Shown: positions 49,031 to 62,389 of the stretch, one piece after another
How the letters are laid out: each line of letters opens with the position of its first letter
How positions within the stretch are numbered: the stretch's first letter is position 1
Assembly (NCBI RefSeq): GCF_000372725.1
Contig: NW_005198611.1
Span: 512,679 to 576,678 of the forward strand
DNA from: Emiliania huxleyi CCMP1516
Lineage: Eukaryota; Haptophyta; Isochrysidales; Noelaerhabdaceae
Direction of reading: 5' to 3'
DNA: 64,000 nt
Notes under the pieces: generated by a model
What the model was told of the DNA's origin: nothing
Databases searched by the model: none
Seen by the model: the letters and a program-made list of their open reading frames with translations, nothing else
Program-made: the position numbers and the translations under genes

Positions 49031-50790
49031 GCTATCCTTCGGGCCAACGCCGCGTCCCTGTCCGTCCCTCTGTCGCAGCGCACTCACGTGCCGCCTTTTT
49101 GCTTGCTGTTGCTCGAGTTGTGCGTGGACCGTGATGACAACAAAAGAAAAGATCTCCGCCACATATTGCGGCTCTTCACCGCCGCATGTCGCCGTCGCAC
49201 GCAGTCCCTCGCCGATCACTCGCATGCGAGGTGGAGAGCAGGAGAGGTGCGTGTCCGGGCGGAAGAGTCAGTCCCACCCAGACTCGTCTTCCCATCCATC
49301 CAAAGACAGCCAGTTCTAGAGTCCAGGGGTGTGTGTTTGCTCGGCGCCGCCCTTCGGGGCACCGCGCGCGCCAGCCACCTCGCGCCCCCCTCCGCCCCGC
49401 CGAGCGCTCCGCCGCGGGCGCGGCGGGCAGCACGGCGCCGCGGCATCCGGCAAGATCCGGAGGCAAGAGGGTCGCGGGTGCGGCCTCTAACTAGGTTGGG
49501 CTCTCGCGCCCTCTACCGCTTTGCGCCGCCGCCGCGCCCGTGATTCGTGTGCTTCTTGGGCGCGTTGTGCTTTTGGCCTTCTTCTTGGTTGCGCGATGCG
49601 GCGGCGCCGTGTGGGTCGCCAGCTCCTCGCCGGCGAACGCGTCCGCGCGCAGCGACGTGTTGACACAGCGCGCTGGCGCGCCTAATGCCAATGTCATCAT
49701 TAAATCTCTCTCTCAGTTGGGGGGGTAGGAAGGGAAAGCGCGGTGGGGGGCGAGCGTAAAAAGCGTCAGGAAAGCATGCAGGAAAGTGTTTTGCATCTCA
49801 AACTCAGGCGCAACGTCAGTGTCGTCGTTGGGGCCGTTCGTCGGGGGAGGGCGGAGGGGGGGGGGGGGGGGCAAAAGAGTGGCGGCGCCTCAGCGCTCAC
49901 CCCACACCCACAGCCACACGCCACACCTGACGCCCTCACGCCGGCTCGCAGGGGGGGGGAGCCCCAGGAAACTCGACGCAAATGTCGCCGTCGGTCGTCG
50001 CCCTTGGGCGCGCGCTTGAAGGATGAAGCCACCCCCTGCGCCCGCCTCAATAAGCGCTAAGGGCAAGGCGGGCGCGCGGGGGTTGATGTTTGTCTTCTTG
50101 TCATTTTTGGATTTTTTTGCAGTTTTGGGCGTGTGGTTGTGTGCATATTTGTGGTGCGCGTCGCGTGTTGCTACGGCGGGTACGGGGGAAGGACCGTGAG
50201 TTGACGGAAATCGGGGGACGCGACCCACCTCGCCACAGACGGTCCCGCGCCTCGCCGCTATGGCGGCCGCACGACCGCAGCTCGTGTGCGTGCGGCCGTC
50301 TTTGTCCGGAGTGAATACTCCAACGCGCTCGCTCGTCGGTGGCGGCTTTCCCCCAATCTGTGTCGCACTCGGCGAACCTCGACAGCGCTTTCGGTGGCAT
50401 GCAGCTCTTTGCGACAGAAGCCTGGAGAGCAGCTCCTCTGCTGCTCACACACTCTGCACAGCTGACACAGCCTACTGTGCGGCTGCCACAGCTGTCACAG
50501 CGATGGGCTCGCCCTCACTGGCCCTCAGTCACTTGTGCTGCGGCTTGTGTGAACGACACTGCTCGGCGACTGCCGGCACACTGTGAGACCACGGGTGTGA
50601 GGGGTTAAACCACGCTACCAGCGCTTGGTCACATCAGCCCTGAGGTCATATCCTTCTCTTCTGTTGATGACAAGACTTGTCTACTGGCTGGAGCCGAGCA
50701 GGAGGGCCTGGCGCAACAACTCCTCTGGTCAACTGAGGGTCCTCTTCCCCTTTACGCGTGTACCGTGTAGTCTAAAGCGGTTTAGTAAGC
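49031..50790. other. intergenic, short ORFs only
   Basis: No supportable gene. Small frames exist on both strands around 49490-49728: on minus, MMTLALGAPARCVNTSLRAD from the ATG at 49700; on plus, a hydrophobic leader LLGRVVLLAFFLVARCGGAV without an ATG. A GACACAG/CACAGC-rich segment lies near 50455-50505. Poly-G occurs at about 49720 and 49860. The region approaches repeat R2 at 50795. Confidence 0.45.
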
Positions 50791-50794
50791 CTTT

Positions 50795-50885
50795 AAATAA
50801 ATAAATAAATAAAACGGGCAAACTCTGAGACGAGATGGGATTTAGGGACATGTGTCCCCGCCCTGCACGATCTTGGTGTGAGGGA
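50795..50885 (-). repeat. dispersed repeat R2 (TTTA tail), copy B
   Basis: AAATAAATAAATAAATAAAA followed by CGGGCAAACTC, GAGATGGGATTTAGGGACAT and GTGTCCCCGCCCTGCACGAT. Same order as copies at 20011 and 26160. On the minus strand it directly follows the stop of the ORF at 50904 and ends in (TTTA)n. Confidence 0.65.
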
Positions 50886-50903
50886 TCTTCAATCCGTGTC
50901 CCC

Positions 50904-51910
50904 TCACCCCTCGTCACAACCCGACACGGAAGAGCGGCAAGAGTTGGGGCTGCGGCTACGGCTGCGGCTATGAGAGGGGCCGGGGTCGCGGGAGAGCCGC
51001 TGCGCCGCGTGGACGCGCCTACACCGCTCTTGCTCCGCTCGCCACCTCTCGCAAAGGTCCAAAGCCATAGCCACCACCTCCTCCGGCAAGTCCTTTCGCC
51101 GTATCTCGCCGTCCCTCCACGCCTGGAAGAGCTCGTCGTCATAGCCGTATTGCATCACAGCCTGCTGAACTGCGTCGTGTACGACCCCTGCCGTCCTATC
51201 CTGCGCCTCAGCGTCGGAAAAGTCGAACTCGGAGTCATACTCGGAAGCAGGCACAGACGGCCGCGGTGATTTGGCAGGCGGCGAGGAGGGGGAGGGGGAG
51301 CGCGGCGGTGCGCGCTCGTGGCTCCCGCTGGTGCCAGAAGGGCCAGCGCCAGCGCGCTCAGCCTGTTCTTGTTCACCTTGGGAGAGGGGGGTGGGGGTCC
51401 ACCTCCCTTGGGTGCGGGCTGGCGGTCAGGCTTGCGCTTGACCGCCTTGCCCGGCGGCTTGCGGCCAGGGTTCCTCATGGTGAACCTGTCCGGCATGCCG
51501 CCCTTCCCAACCCTGGTCCACCCCTCGGGCGACTCGTTGGGCTGGGGTTGCTGCACCTGTTGGTGCTGCGGGTGTGCCTGCGGTGCTGCGGCCGGAGCTG
51601 CAGCGGCGGCAGGCGGTGCTGCGGGCGGTGCCGCGGCGGAGGTGGCAGCAGGCACAGGCTGCGGTGGGGCACTGCCCTCCTTGGCCTGCTGCCGCTCCCT
51701 GTCCCTCTCCCACTGGGACTGGGGCTGGACAATGAACTGCTTGCCCATGGGCGTCGGGTTGACGCTGAAGCTCCACCAGTTGCGCTCCACGGCGAGCTGC
51801 GAGAGGATGCGAATCATCGCCTCGTCTTGCGGCGCCACCGCCTCTCCTGTGGCTTGCGCGCACAGTTTGAGCCTGGCCGCAACGGACGGGCCATCGCGAG
51901 CGTCGGCCAT
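50904..51910 (-). CDS. unrecognised Gln/Pro-rich protein
   Basis: ATG at 51910 (MADARDGPSVAARLKLCAQA). N-terminal 70 residues are helical with IRILSQLAVERNWWSFSVNP. A Gln/Ala/Pro-rich middle with HPQHQQVQQPQPNESPEGWT is followed by basic KAVKRKPDRQPAPKGG. A frame change near 51320-51375 (possible intron GTGAAC...CACCAG) leads to an acidic segment ASEYDSEFDFSDAEAQDRTA, then GYDDELFQAWRDGEIRRKDL and PEEVVAMALDLCERWRAEQE. The tail HSRSRSRSP is RS-like. Stop at 50904. Dispersed repeat R2 begins 20 bp beyond the stop, so this could be the ORF of a non-LTR element. No Cys knuckle, RT or endonuclease is seen. A host RNA-associated protein is the alternative. Confidence 0.5.
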
Positions 51911-52246
51911 GGCCCCGTTTCGCCGTTTTGTAAAGTGTTTCTCAAGTAAGCCTTTACTTGCTTCTTTACTTTCAATTTTCATGTCGTCACGCGAAACTTG
52001 TGAATTCGAGTCCCTACCCCGGCTCGAACTCAAAAAGCGCGCAGTCCACGCCCACTCCCGCCCGACCGCGGGGCGACAGGCGCGCACGGACACGGCCCCC
52101 CTGCGTGGCTGTGATCGCTAGCGAGGGGCAACGTCGGATCGAAGCGCGCGCAAGCCGCAACAAATGCCGAGGCGCGTTGGGGTGCGATGTAACAAATGCC
52201 CCGGCGCGTCCGCGGCGCCGCCGGCCCAGCTCAGTGCGGCGAGAGC

Positions 52247-54389
52247 TCATCCGTGGTGCGGCGGCGAGCTAGGCAGCAGCGCGGCGAGGACTGCCGAAGC
52301 GGTGACCACTGCGCAGACGGCGCCCGCGTCGTTGAGGCAGACGAGCTGCGCCGCCTGAAAAGGAAGGGGGGGAGGGGGGGGAGTGGGCGGGGGAGGGGGG
52401 AGGTGAGTGCGTGTGGGCGAGAGGGGTGCTCGTGTCTCGGTTGATCTCGGGTGGGGTCGCTGCCTCCGGGTCGGCGAGGCGCGTGATCGCGGTGGCGACG
52501 GTGTCGCTGACGGCGCACGTCTGTACCCGGCTGTCCTTGGGCGGCAGCGAGCGGAGCGCCTGCGGGTTGCATGGTCGACGCATGTCCTCTTCCGCACGGC
52601 GGCTGCTGTGCCGTCCTCCGGGTGGCGGCGGAGAGACGCGCCTCCTCGAGAGGGATGGCGAGGTCGGTCGCCAGAAGTGTCTAGGAAGTGTCTAGGAAGA
52701 GTCTAGGAAATGTCTCGGCGCCTCCTCGAGAGGGATGGCGAGGTCGGTCGCCGGGTTGGACGCGAGCTGCCTGAGAGAAGGGAGGAGGCGGCGCCCTCAC
52801 CGGGCCGGCGAGCGCCGGTCGCCTCGGCTGCGACGCGAGGCTGCCTGACGTCGCGGCTCGAGAGGACGTCGAAGAGGGCTCCGCTTGCGTCGAGCACCGG
52901 CAGCGCGTGCAGCCGCTCGGCCGAGAGCAGGCCGAGCGCCTAGAGGCCGCGAGAGCTCGAGGATCGACCACAGCCGAGGCGTCGCCGCCAGAGCGCCTCG
53001 AGGAGCGAAGCTAGCCCGGAGGTGTCCAGGAGGTGTCTAGGAGGTGTCTAGGAGGAGTCTAGGGAGGTGTCTAGGAGGTGTCTGGGAGGTGTCCGGGAGG
53101 AGTCTAGGAAGTTGTCCAGGAGCTGTCTGGGAGGTGTCCGGGAGGAGTTTAGGGAGGTGTCCAAGGAGGTGTCCAAGGAGGTGTCTAGGGAGCTTGTCTG
53201 CTGTCTGGCATCACGAGTCCAGTCGCCTCGAGGAGCGACGCGTCGCGGCGGACAGTCTGCGGCTGGCGGCAGAGCGGCAGCAGCGCCTTGCCGACCGGCT
53301 CCTCAAGCAGCGGGCCTGGGTCGTCAAACTGGAGTCGTCAAACTGGCGTGCTGAGTGCGCGAGCAGCAGCGGGGCTGTGTCTCGTCCGCAGCTCGGGCAA
53401 TCTCGGGGGTACTCGGGGGCACTCTCGGGCCATCTCTGCAACTCCAAGGCCGTGGCTCGTCCGCAGCTCGGGCAGCGTCGCCAGGAAGGCGAGCAGCTGC
53501 TCGGGCAGCAGCAGGTGCCTATCTCCGCAACCCCCCGCCGCCCCGTGACCCGCGTGCGAGGAGAGGGAGCGGCTGAGCGGGCGGCTGGAGGCTGCAGCAG
53601 CGATGAGGAGCAGGCGCTGTCCCCGATCGGGAGGCACTCGAGGGCGTGCTGCTTGAGCATCAGAGCGCCTGTTGGGAGATGTCATGGAACGCTTCATAAA
53701 CGTGTCGTGGACAGTGCTGCTTGAGCATCAGAGCGCCTGTGGTCAGAAGACAGCTGGCGATGAAGAGGGCTGTCGGCCCTGCCGCACTGCCGCTGCGCGA
53801 GGGGCGCCGTGGAGCATCGAGTCGTCCACCGACGCCATCAGGAAGCCCGCCGGCCGCGGCCGCTTCAGCCCATGCAGGTCGCGCAGGTGGCACCTTTTGT
53901 CGGGGTCGGGGGCTGGGCTCGGGTCCGCTCGAGCGGCGTGCGAGGTCGCGCTGGCGCGCACCGCTCGAGGGCAGTCTGCGCGTCCCCCGCCGCTGCTCCG
54001 GCGGCGGGCGGCGCTCCGGCGCCGGCGAGCGCGCGGTGCGCGAAGAGGACGATGTCGACGAGGTCGGTGCACGAAAACACGTCCACGAACCGCTGCAGCG
54101 CCGAGTCCCACACGGGGAGGCTGCGGGGCGACAGGTGGGCGGTGGTCGCGCGGACTGGGACAGGGGCGCGGCGCGCGGCGCGCGTCTCGCGGTGGCGGCT
54201 CGCGTCCGCGTGCGGTGCGGGCGTGGATCGGCCGGGGTCGCGGGCGCGGAGAGCGCACCACGTTGCGCCGTGCGACGCGAGCGCCGCGAGCGCGTGCTTC
54301 ATGGGCAGGTCGGCGTCGAGCGTGACCACCTTGCCGTGGGTGGGCAGCAGCTCGAAGATCTCGTGCTGCTCCAGGATGTGAGCGTCCAT
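52247..54389 (-). CDS. AMPK gamma subunit (SNF4-like, CBS domains)
   Basis: Regulatory nucleotide-sensing subunit of the AMPK/SNF1 kinase. Start taken at ATG 54389 (MDAHILEQHEIFELLPTHGK). The first CBS region reads VVTLDADLPMKHALAALASH, then PVWDSALQRFVDVFSCTDLV, DIVLFAHRALAG (to about 54010). These match the SNF4/AMPK-gamma motif series: FELLP, KVVxLDxxLPxKxA, PLWDS, FVGxLTxTDFIxIL. Later exons: DLHGLKRPRPAGFLMASVDD (about 53830-53890), ALMLKQHALECLPIGD (about 53620-53668), LSAERLHALPVLDASGALFD (about 52860-52925), VLSSRDVRQ, and LVCLNDAGAVCAVVTASAVL (about 52275-52350). Stop 52247-52249. Introns hold TAGACACTTCC-type minisatellites (52675-52715, 53020-53190). A 27 bp tandem duplication lies at a splice acceptor (53646-53740). 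Exon limits are approximate and one CBS motif may be incomplete. Confidence 0.8.
53020..53195. repeat. GGTGTCTAGGA minisatellite in AMPK gamma intron
   Basis: About fifteen imperfect 10-12 bp units (GGTGTCTAGGA, GGTGTCCGGGA, GGAGTCTAGG; sense strand TCCTAGACACC). It is related to smaller arrays at 52675-52715 (same gene), 45645-45735 (BRAP2-like) and 61335-61380 (AMPK alpha). Confidence 0.85.
53646..53740 (-). repeat. 27 bp tandem duplication at a splice acceptor
   Basis: GTGCTGCTTGAGCATCAGAG followed by CGCCTGT is present at 53646-53672 and 53714-53740, offset 68 bp. On the minus strand both copies read ACAG|GCGCTCTGATGCTC, a 3' splice-site context before the exon ALMLKQH. The copies are in different frames, so only one can be used. 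Confidence 0.85.
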
Positions 54390-54847
54390 CGTGTTCTCGA
54401 CGTCTCGAGGTGGATATCCTCTGGCCGCGTTGGCAGGCGAGGATAGGTGGAGGCACTCCGGCGTCAAATCGAGAAACCCGGTGTTGTGCTCTGACCTTAT
54501 CCGACTGTCGTGTCCCTTGTCAGGAGCAGGAGAGCCCACCTGTCCCCCTGATCGTCCTTCCAAAATCCTGCTCGTGCAGGTGTGGACCCTGACAGAGGGT
54601 GAGGAAAACTGACTTCGTTCGTTTTGGGAGTTGGTCGTGCGGTTGCTCGGGCTCATCATTACGTGCCATCCCCCCTTTCCCTCGACCTTTCCTCGACCTT
54701 TCCCGAGACCTTATACGGCAATGAGCACTTGTAACTTGTGTTTGGGTTTAATCGAACGCATCGTGGACGTTCGTACTAGTCTCGCACACGAAATTTGGTT
54801 CCAATTGCGAGCCCACAATCCCAGTCGCCGCCCGACGGCCACACCCG

Positions 54848-57181
54848 ATGAGTCTGCTGATGCTGGCGGCCGCACTTGGTGCGGCCGCGGCTGCGCCGGC
54901 CACCAGAGGCGCTAGCCACCGGCGCAGACTCGGCGAAGATGACGATGGTCTGACGGAAATCGACTTGAGCAAAATCGAGGGCTCCAAAGAGCACGTACGG
55001 CGCATGCTGACCCATTACGATGAGCTGCTGGCCAGCGGGGAGTGCATTTACGGCGAGTTCACAAACGAACTAGTCATCCCACCGCAAATAAGAGGTTGGC
55101 GAGGCGGCGGCTTTGCATGGGGCAACACCGCTCCTTCCAACGGCGCCACAGTGGACCCATTCACAAGGAACGGCGCACCTCACACGACTGGCGGCGGAAT
55201 CGATGATGGGTGCGTTTACAGAGGCGGGTATCCGGCGACGAAGCCCTATGACCCAAACGTACCGGCGATGGGGGATCTTGATTCAAATCCCCACCCGAGA
55301 ACAAGGGATATGTACGGAACTGTACGAGGGAACAGCGTCGGAAACGGGCCGCCTCGGGACAGGGATGACCCCAACCTGTACGTGACAGAAAGCGGAAAAG
55401 AGCACTATTCAACTCGGCAGATACATCAAGCTTGCGCGCGAAGGGTGATTTACTGCCAAGACGCCGAGCAGCTCACTCCGGGCAATGGCCGGATGCCCGG
55501 AGGGGGATGGAGACAGTTCCCTCTTGACGCTGAAGCGGGGCCTGGAAACCACGACCCAGATGAAAATGGCTTCCACAATGGCAAGGACTATTCGGCCGGC
55601 ACCATCGGCAAACTGCCCTGGGCCACGCAAGTGCAAACCCCTCAAATGACGGCTGCATTTCGGCCCTCCCCGCCGCCGCCCGCAGCAGCGCCACCGCCGC
55701 CCTCCCCGTCTCCCTCCCCGTCTCCCTCGCCGCCGCCCTCGCCGTCGCCCTCGCCGTCGCCCTCGCCGCCGCCCTCATCGTCGCCCTCACCGTCGCCCTC
55801 GCCGCCCCCTGCGCCTGCGCCTGCGGAGGAAGCCGCACCGCCTGCAGTCGTGCCGGATCCCTCGCCGTCGCTATCCCCGCCGCCTCCGCCTCCTCCCCCC
55901 CCGCCCCCCCCGCCCCCCCCTCCTACCCTCGCGCCCCCCCCTGCTTTGAACGGCGGCGGCACAGAGACGTGCACCGACTGCCACGATGGCCAGGTCATTG
56001 GCCCCACTGGCGAAAAGTGCTCCACCCTGGCTATGACGGGCACAGGATCGCGGCGCGACTTCCTCTACAACGTGCCGTGCAAGACCGCTGCCGAGGGCGG
56101 AAGCCACTCTTGCTGCTCCAGCCGCGGCAATGGCTGCTCCTCGTGCTGCCGCAGAGGCTACATGAATGCCGAGTGCTGCCCCTGCAGCAAGTTCACTGAC
56201 ACGGACAGCGACGGCATCATGGACCTCACCGATCCCGACTCGGACGGCGACGGCATCCCCGACGCGACAGAGGGCACCGTCGACACGGACGGCGATGGCA
56301 CGCCCGACGCAGAGGACCTCGACTCGGACGGCGACGGCATCCCCGACGCGACAGAGGGCACCGTCGACACGGACGGCGACGGCATCCCCGACTACGTCGA
56401 CCCCGCCGTCACTCAGGGGAAGAGCAACGGTGACCCCCATCTGCACTTTGCGCACGGCGGCGAGGCAGACTTTCGCGGTCAAAACGACAAGTGCTACGCC
56501 TTCTTATCGGCGCCGGGGCTCGCGGTCAACGTCAAGGTGGAGGAGAGCACCTTCACGCTTCGTGGAGGCAAGGTGGCTGTGAACGGGACATACCTCACCG
56601 AGGCTCACGTGGTCGCGAGCGTCGATAAGGGGCGGCGGGAGGCCACGGCCTCCTTCTATGCCTCTGAGCTCGACGTCCACAATATGGGCTGGGAGGTTGT
56701 CCGAGGCAACTGCGCCGGCCGAACCTTCAAGTTTGGCAAGAACGGGTACAAGGGCTGCTTCGAGCTCGAGATGAGGATGGGCATCTCGTCCGCCATCTTC
56801 ACCCTTCGCAACTGGACGGTGAACGTGCACGGCAATTTCGTATACGGGTGGGTCTCCGGTCCGAAGCATCGGATCGACGTCAGCCTGAGCGCACGGGGTG
56901 ACGCTGCCGCCCGCTCCCTGCCCCACGGTCTTGTCGGCCAGTCCTTCTCGTCGACGGCGCCGCGCCACGGCAAGAAGGATCTCTACCCCGTCGTCGGTTC
57001 GTTCAAGACCTCGGCGCAGGCGGAAGGGGCCATCGAGGGCAGCGTTCGCAACTACGAGTTGGCTGGGCCCTACTCCACCGCCTTCACGTTTTCGCGCTAC
57101 GACGGCAAGGAGGCGGAGGCGCCGCAGCCGGAGCTGGTCGCGCCGGTCGACGCCTCATCTGTGGAGGAGGAGGACAACTGA
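54848..57181 (+). CDS. secreted DxDxDG-repeat protein with vWD-like region
   Basis: Intronless 777-residue ORF; ATG 54848 with a signal peptide ([20 protein letters not shown]). The N-terminal 260 residues ([40 protein letters not shown]) match no family I recognise. A Pro/Ser stalk ([10 protein letters not shown], then poly-Pro; about 55665-55945) precedes a Cys-rich block ([10 protein letters not shown]...[16 protein letters not shown]). Four to five thrombospondin type-3-like calcium motifs follow: [29 protein letters not shown] (56195-56410). The C-terminal region starts [20 protein letters not shown], the GDPH...DFxG signature of von Willebrand factor D-type domains. Likely a calcium-binding extracellular matrix, scale or cell-surface protein. 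Any role in biomineral or scale organisation is speculation. Flanked by divergent AMPK gamma and the repeat-rich 57-58 kb region. Confidence 0.75.
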   Translation: MSLLMLAAALGAAAAAPATRGASHRRRLGEDDDGLTEIDLSKIEGSKEHVRRMLTHYDELLASGECIYGEFTNELVIPPQIRGWRGGGFAWGNTAPSNGATVDPFTRNGAPHTTGGGIDDGCVYRGGYPATKPYDPNVPAMGDLDSNPHPRTRDMYGTVRGNSVGNGPPRDRDDPNLYVTESGKEHYSTRQIHQACARRVIYCQDAEQLTPGNGRMPGGGWRQFPLDAEAGPGNHDPDENGFHNGKDYSAGTIGKLPWATQVQTPQMTAAFRPSPPPPAAAPPPPSPSPSPSPSPPPSPSPSPSPSPPPSSSPSPSPSPPPAPAPAEEAAPPAVVPDPSPSLSPPPPPPPPPPPPPPPPTLAPPPALNGGGTETCTDCHDGQVIGPTGEKCSTLAMTGTGSRRDFLYNVPCKTAAEGGSHSCCSSRGNGCSSCCRRGYMNAECCPCSKFTDTDSDGIMDLTDPDSDGDGIPDATEGTVDTDGDGTPDAEDLDSDGDGIPDATEGTVDTDGDGIPDYVDPAVTQGKSNGDPHLHFAHGGEADFRGQNDKCYAFLSAPGLAVNVKVEESTFTLRGGKVAVNGTYLTEAHVVASVDKGRREATASFYASELDVHNMGWEVVRGNCAGRTFKFGKNGYKGCFELEMRMGISSAIFTLRNWTVNVHGNFVYGWVSGPKHRIDVSLSARGDAAARSLPHGLVGQSFSSTAPRHGKKDLYPVVGSFKTSAQAEGAIEGSVRNYELAGPYSTAFTFSRYDGKEAEAPQPELVAPVDASSVEEEDN

Positions 57182-58038
57182 AGTCACGAATTTATCTGCG
57201 ACAACTGAACTTGTCACCGGAGGCGGTTGGTCATGGGTCGCGAATCGCCGGGGTGGGGAGAGGGGCGGCGGTTGGACGAGCGGGCGAGTGAGTGGGCCGG
57301 TTGCTACCCTTGCCTCCCGTGTCGCTTTTGGGATTTTGGGGGCGCGTGCGCGTAAGTTGCTATTTATTGTAGAGCGTTGAACAAGTTCCTCTTGGTAGCT
57401 CGATCAGTCACCGCCGCCACCACCACCGACGTCTCCCAGTGTGCAGTGAGATAATGGAGAGAGGGGACGACACTTGGCTTCGGCGGCGTGCACACCTCGA
57501 TCCTGTACCGTGTTTGAAACACAACGGACGGACCCAAGACGCACAAGCTCAGACAGTCGAGAAAGGGATGGACCGCAACGACAGTCAGAAGTCAGCGCTG
57601 AATCCCAGTCGAGAAGCACGCGAGGAACAGAAGCCTTGTTCACAGCCTTGTTATTGACAAGAAAATACGTCCTATGGCGCTATGCGCTGGTCTAATATAA
57701 CGCAGGGGCCCTCCAGCGGAGCTGGGAATAGGACCGCCGCAAGCGGCGTGGCGTGGAGCGGTTGAGCATCCCTCCGGGGGCCCCTCTGCGCCGGGGAGGC
57801 GTTGTTGGAGGCTAGGACACAAGCGTCCGTCGCCCTTTTCAAACTCGGGGCCCACTCCGCTACGCTCCGACCGACCCGAATTTGGAGGGCCTAAAAGTTT
57901 AAGGTGTTGCTGCGCAAAAGGGGTCGGACACAGGGCGCAGCTCATGCTAAGAGCTAGAAGGGGAGCTAGAGAGAACGACTACCCTGTCCCGTTTATTGCG
58001 TATACACCAACACCACAAAAGCTCTCTCTCTCCTGTCC
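57182..58038. other. intergenic with dispersed repeats
   Basis: No gene supported. Contains repeat R3 copy B and a GC-rich segment (57710-57900) with small inverted repeats such as CCGCAAGCGG. Its minus-strand frame (PPNSGRSERSGVGPEFEKGD) has no recognisable domain. Confidence 0.5.
57495..57696. repeat. dispersed repeat R3, copy B
   Basis: CCTTGTTATTGACAAGAAAA, TACGTCCTATGGCGC (57644-57682) match 25573 onwards in direct orientation. CACCTCGATCCTGTACCGTG (about 57496-57515) matches the reverse complement of 25485-25503. The element therefore has one inverted segment relative to copy A. Confidence 0.6.
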
Positions 58039-58509
58039 TCACTCAGAGCACAGAGGGGGGTCACAACTACCGAGTCTCTCGACTAGCTGCCACGTTGCCG
58101 ACCGAGAGCGGATCTCCTCCTGCTCCGCAAGGAGGGTGGCCAAGGCTAAAGTCTTGTCGGAGCCGCCGGGCGTGTTGACGACTTGGAGAAGGTCGCCCTT
58201 GTGCTTGTGCTTGTAGAGATGCTCGAGGGGTTGCTTTGTGGGGCGGTGCGCAGCCAGGCCAGCAGTGAGGGGAGGCGCACCCTCACTCTCCTCGGTTGCA
58301 GAGCTCGTCGGAGGCTGCGTCACGACGGGAGGGTCGCGACAGCAGTCCTCGGGCGAGCCGACGCGCATGTCCAACCAGCGCTGGGACTCGTTGTGACGGC
58401 AGACGCCGGCTGCCTCTCCAATCGCTTCTGCAGCGTCCTTCTTTGCCCGTGCATGGGCTCGATCCGATTCCGCAGCGTGTCGTCCCCAGAGCTCCCCGAT
58501 CCACGCTAG
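58039..58509 (-). pseudogene. 3'-terminal gene fragment, family unknown
   Basis: An open minus-strand frame reads GELWGRHAAESDRAHARAKK, DAAEAIGEAAGVCRHNESQR, then PTKQPLEHLYKHKHKGDLLQ and VVNTPGGSDKTLALATLLAE to the stop at 58039. Protein-like throughout, but without an initiating ATG. The upstream side runs into R5-type repeat at about 58560-58735. This suggests a gene truncated at its 5' end, or a terminal exon whose partners are not visible. NTPGGSDKTLALATLL is vaguely P-loop-like but lacks a proper GxxxxGK[ST]. Confidence 0.4.
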
Positions 58510-58654
58510 TACTGCTAGTTAGTTAGTGCGGCGACGCAGAGAATCTATGTCCTTCCTTCCTGCCGGTCGGGTGCTCCTCTCGGTACTCGGAGACGGAGTT
58601 TGAGTGGAGGACTTGAAGGATGGCCATGGCAGTATCGCGCAGTATTTTCACCGC

Positions 58655-58735
58655 AATACTCGGAGCCGGCGCATCGGATACTGGGATACTGCAGGATACT
58701 GCGGGATACTGCTGGATACTGCTGGATACTGGCAA
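58655..58735. repeat. R5-type GGATACTGC tandem repeat
   Basis: GGATACTGGGATACTGCAGG, ATACTGCGGGATACTGCTGG and ATACTGCTGGATACTGG: six or so units of a 10-11-mer, the reverse complement of the CAGTATCC/CAGTATTC motif at 29560 and 31410. Confidence 0.8.
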
Positions 58736-58794
58736 TTCATGGAAGTGCGCCCGAATATGGAGAATTTTTCTTCTCCTTCCTCAAAGGGTTTGCC

Positions 58795-58885
58795 CCCCGA
58801 AACTAAAGAAAGAAAGAAAGAAAACAGACAACCCAAGGGAGGGATGGGAGAACGGCACGCCGCCACCACACAGGGATTTTAATCC
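58795..58885. repeat. dispersed repeat R4, uninterrupted copy
   Basis: CCCCCCGAAACTAAAGAAAG, AAAGAAAACAGACAACCCAA, GGGAGGGATGGGAGAACGGC, then ACGCCGCCACCACACAGGG and ATTTTAA. The copy at 26290-27245 is split by the LTR element exactly after CAGAC, making this the intact counterpart. Confidence 0.8.
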
Positions 58886-59007
58886 CCCCGAAACTGGGCC
58901 GACCACTGATCGGGGCCCTTTTCTTTCTCTTTCGTCAAAGGCTTCGGTCCTGTGCCCGCTCCAGGTTTCGCTTGTCGGGCTTCTTCCTGTGTGCTCGCTA
59001 ACCTCGC

Positions 59008-62158
<3,151 letters not shown>

Positions 62159-62389
62159 CGGGGAGGCCGTCTCGGGTGGGGCTGCCTCTCTCACCGTGTC
62201 TCTCACCGACTCTGTGTCTGGGCTTGGGAACTAGCGAATCGTAGCATGTGTAATCTTTTCACAACTCGCACAACAGACAACACTGGTCCCCGGGGAAAGG
62301 CGCGCAGTTTCACTACTTGTTGGAGCCTCGCCAAGCTCCCCCAGAAAAGAAATCGAGTTCCGCGCACCTGCTCAGCACACAACATTTAT
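62159..62389. other. short intergenic region
   Basis: 231 bp between the AMPK alpha stop and the ankyrin ATG. It must hold the 3' end of one gene and the promoter of the next. No TATA box or canonical AATAAA signal is evident. Confidence 0.5.

Noticed and set aside
53020-53195. CRISPR-like look of regular short repeats
   Set aside because: Units are contiguous or separated by 0-3 bp, without unique spacers, and lie in a eukaryotic intron. They are minisatellites. The same applies to 46020-46235 and 60160-60345.
57700-57960. Structured RNA or rRNA-like fragment
   Set aside because: Small inverted repeats are present, but no recognisable tRNA, snRNA or rRNA signature, and the flanks are dispersed repeats.
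58039-58374. P-loop NTPase based on NTPGGSDKTLAL
   Set aside because: It lacks the GxxxxGK[ST] spacing and any Walker B partner. Left as an unrecognised fragment.
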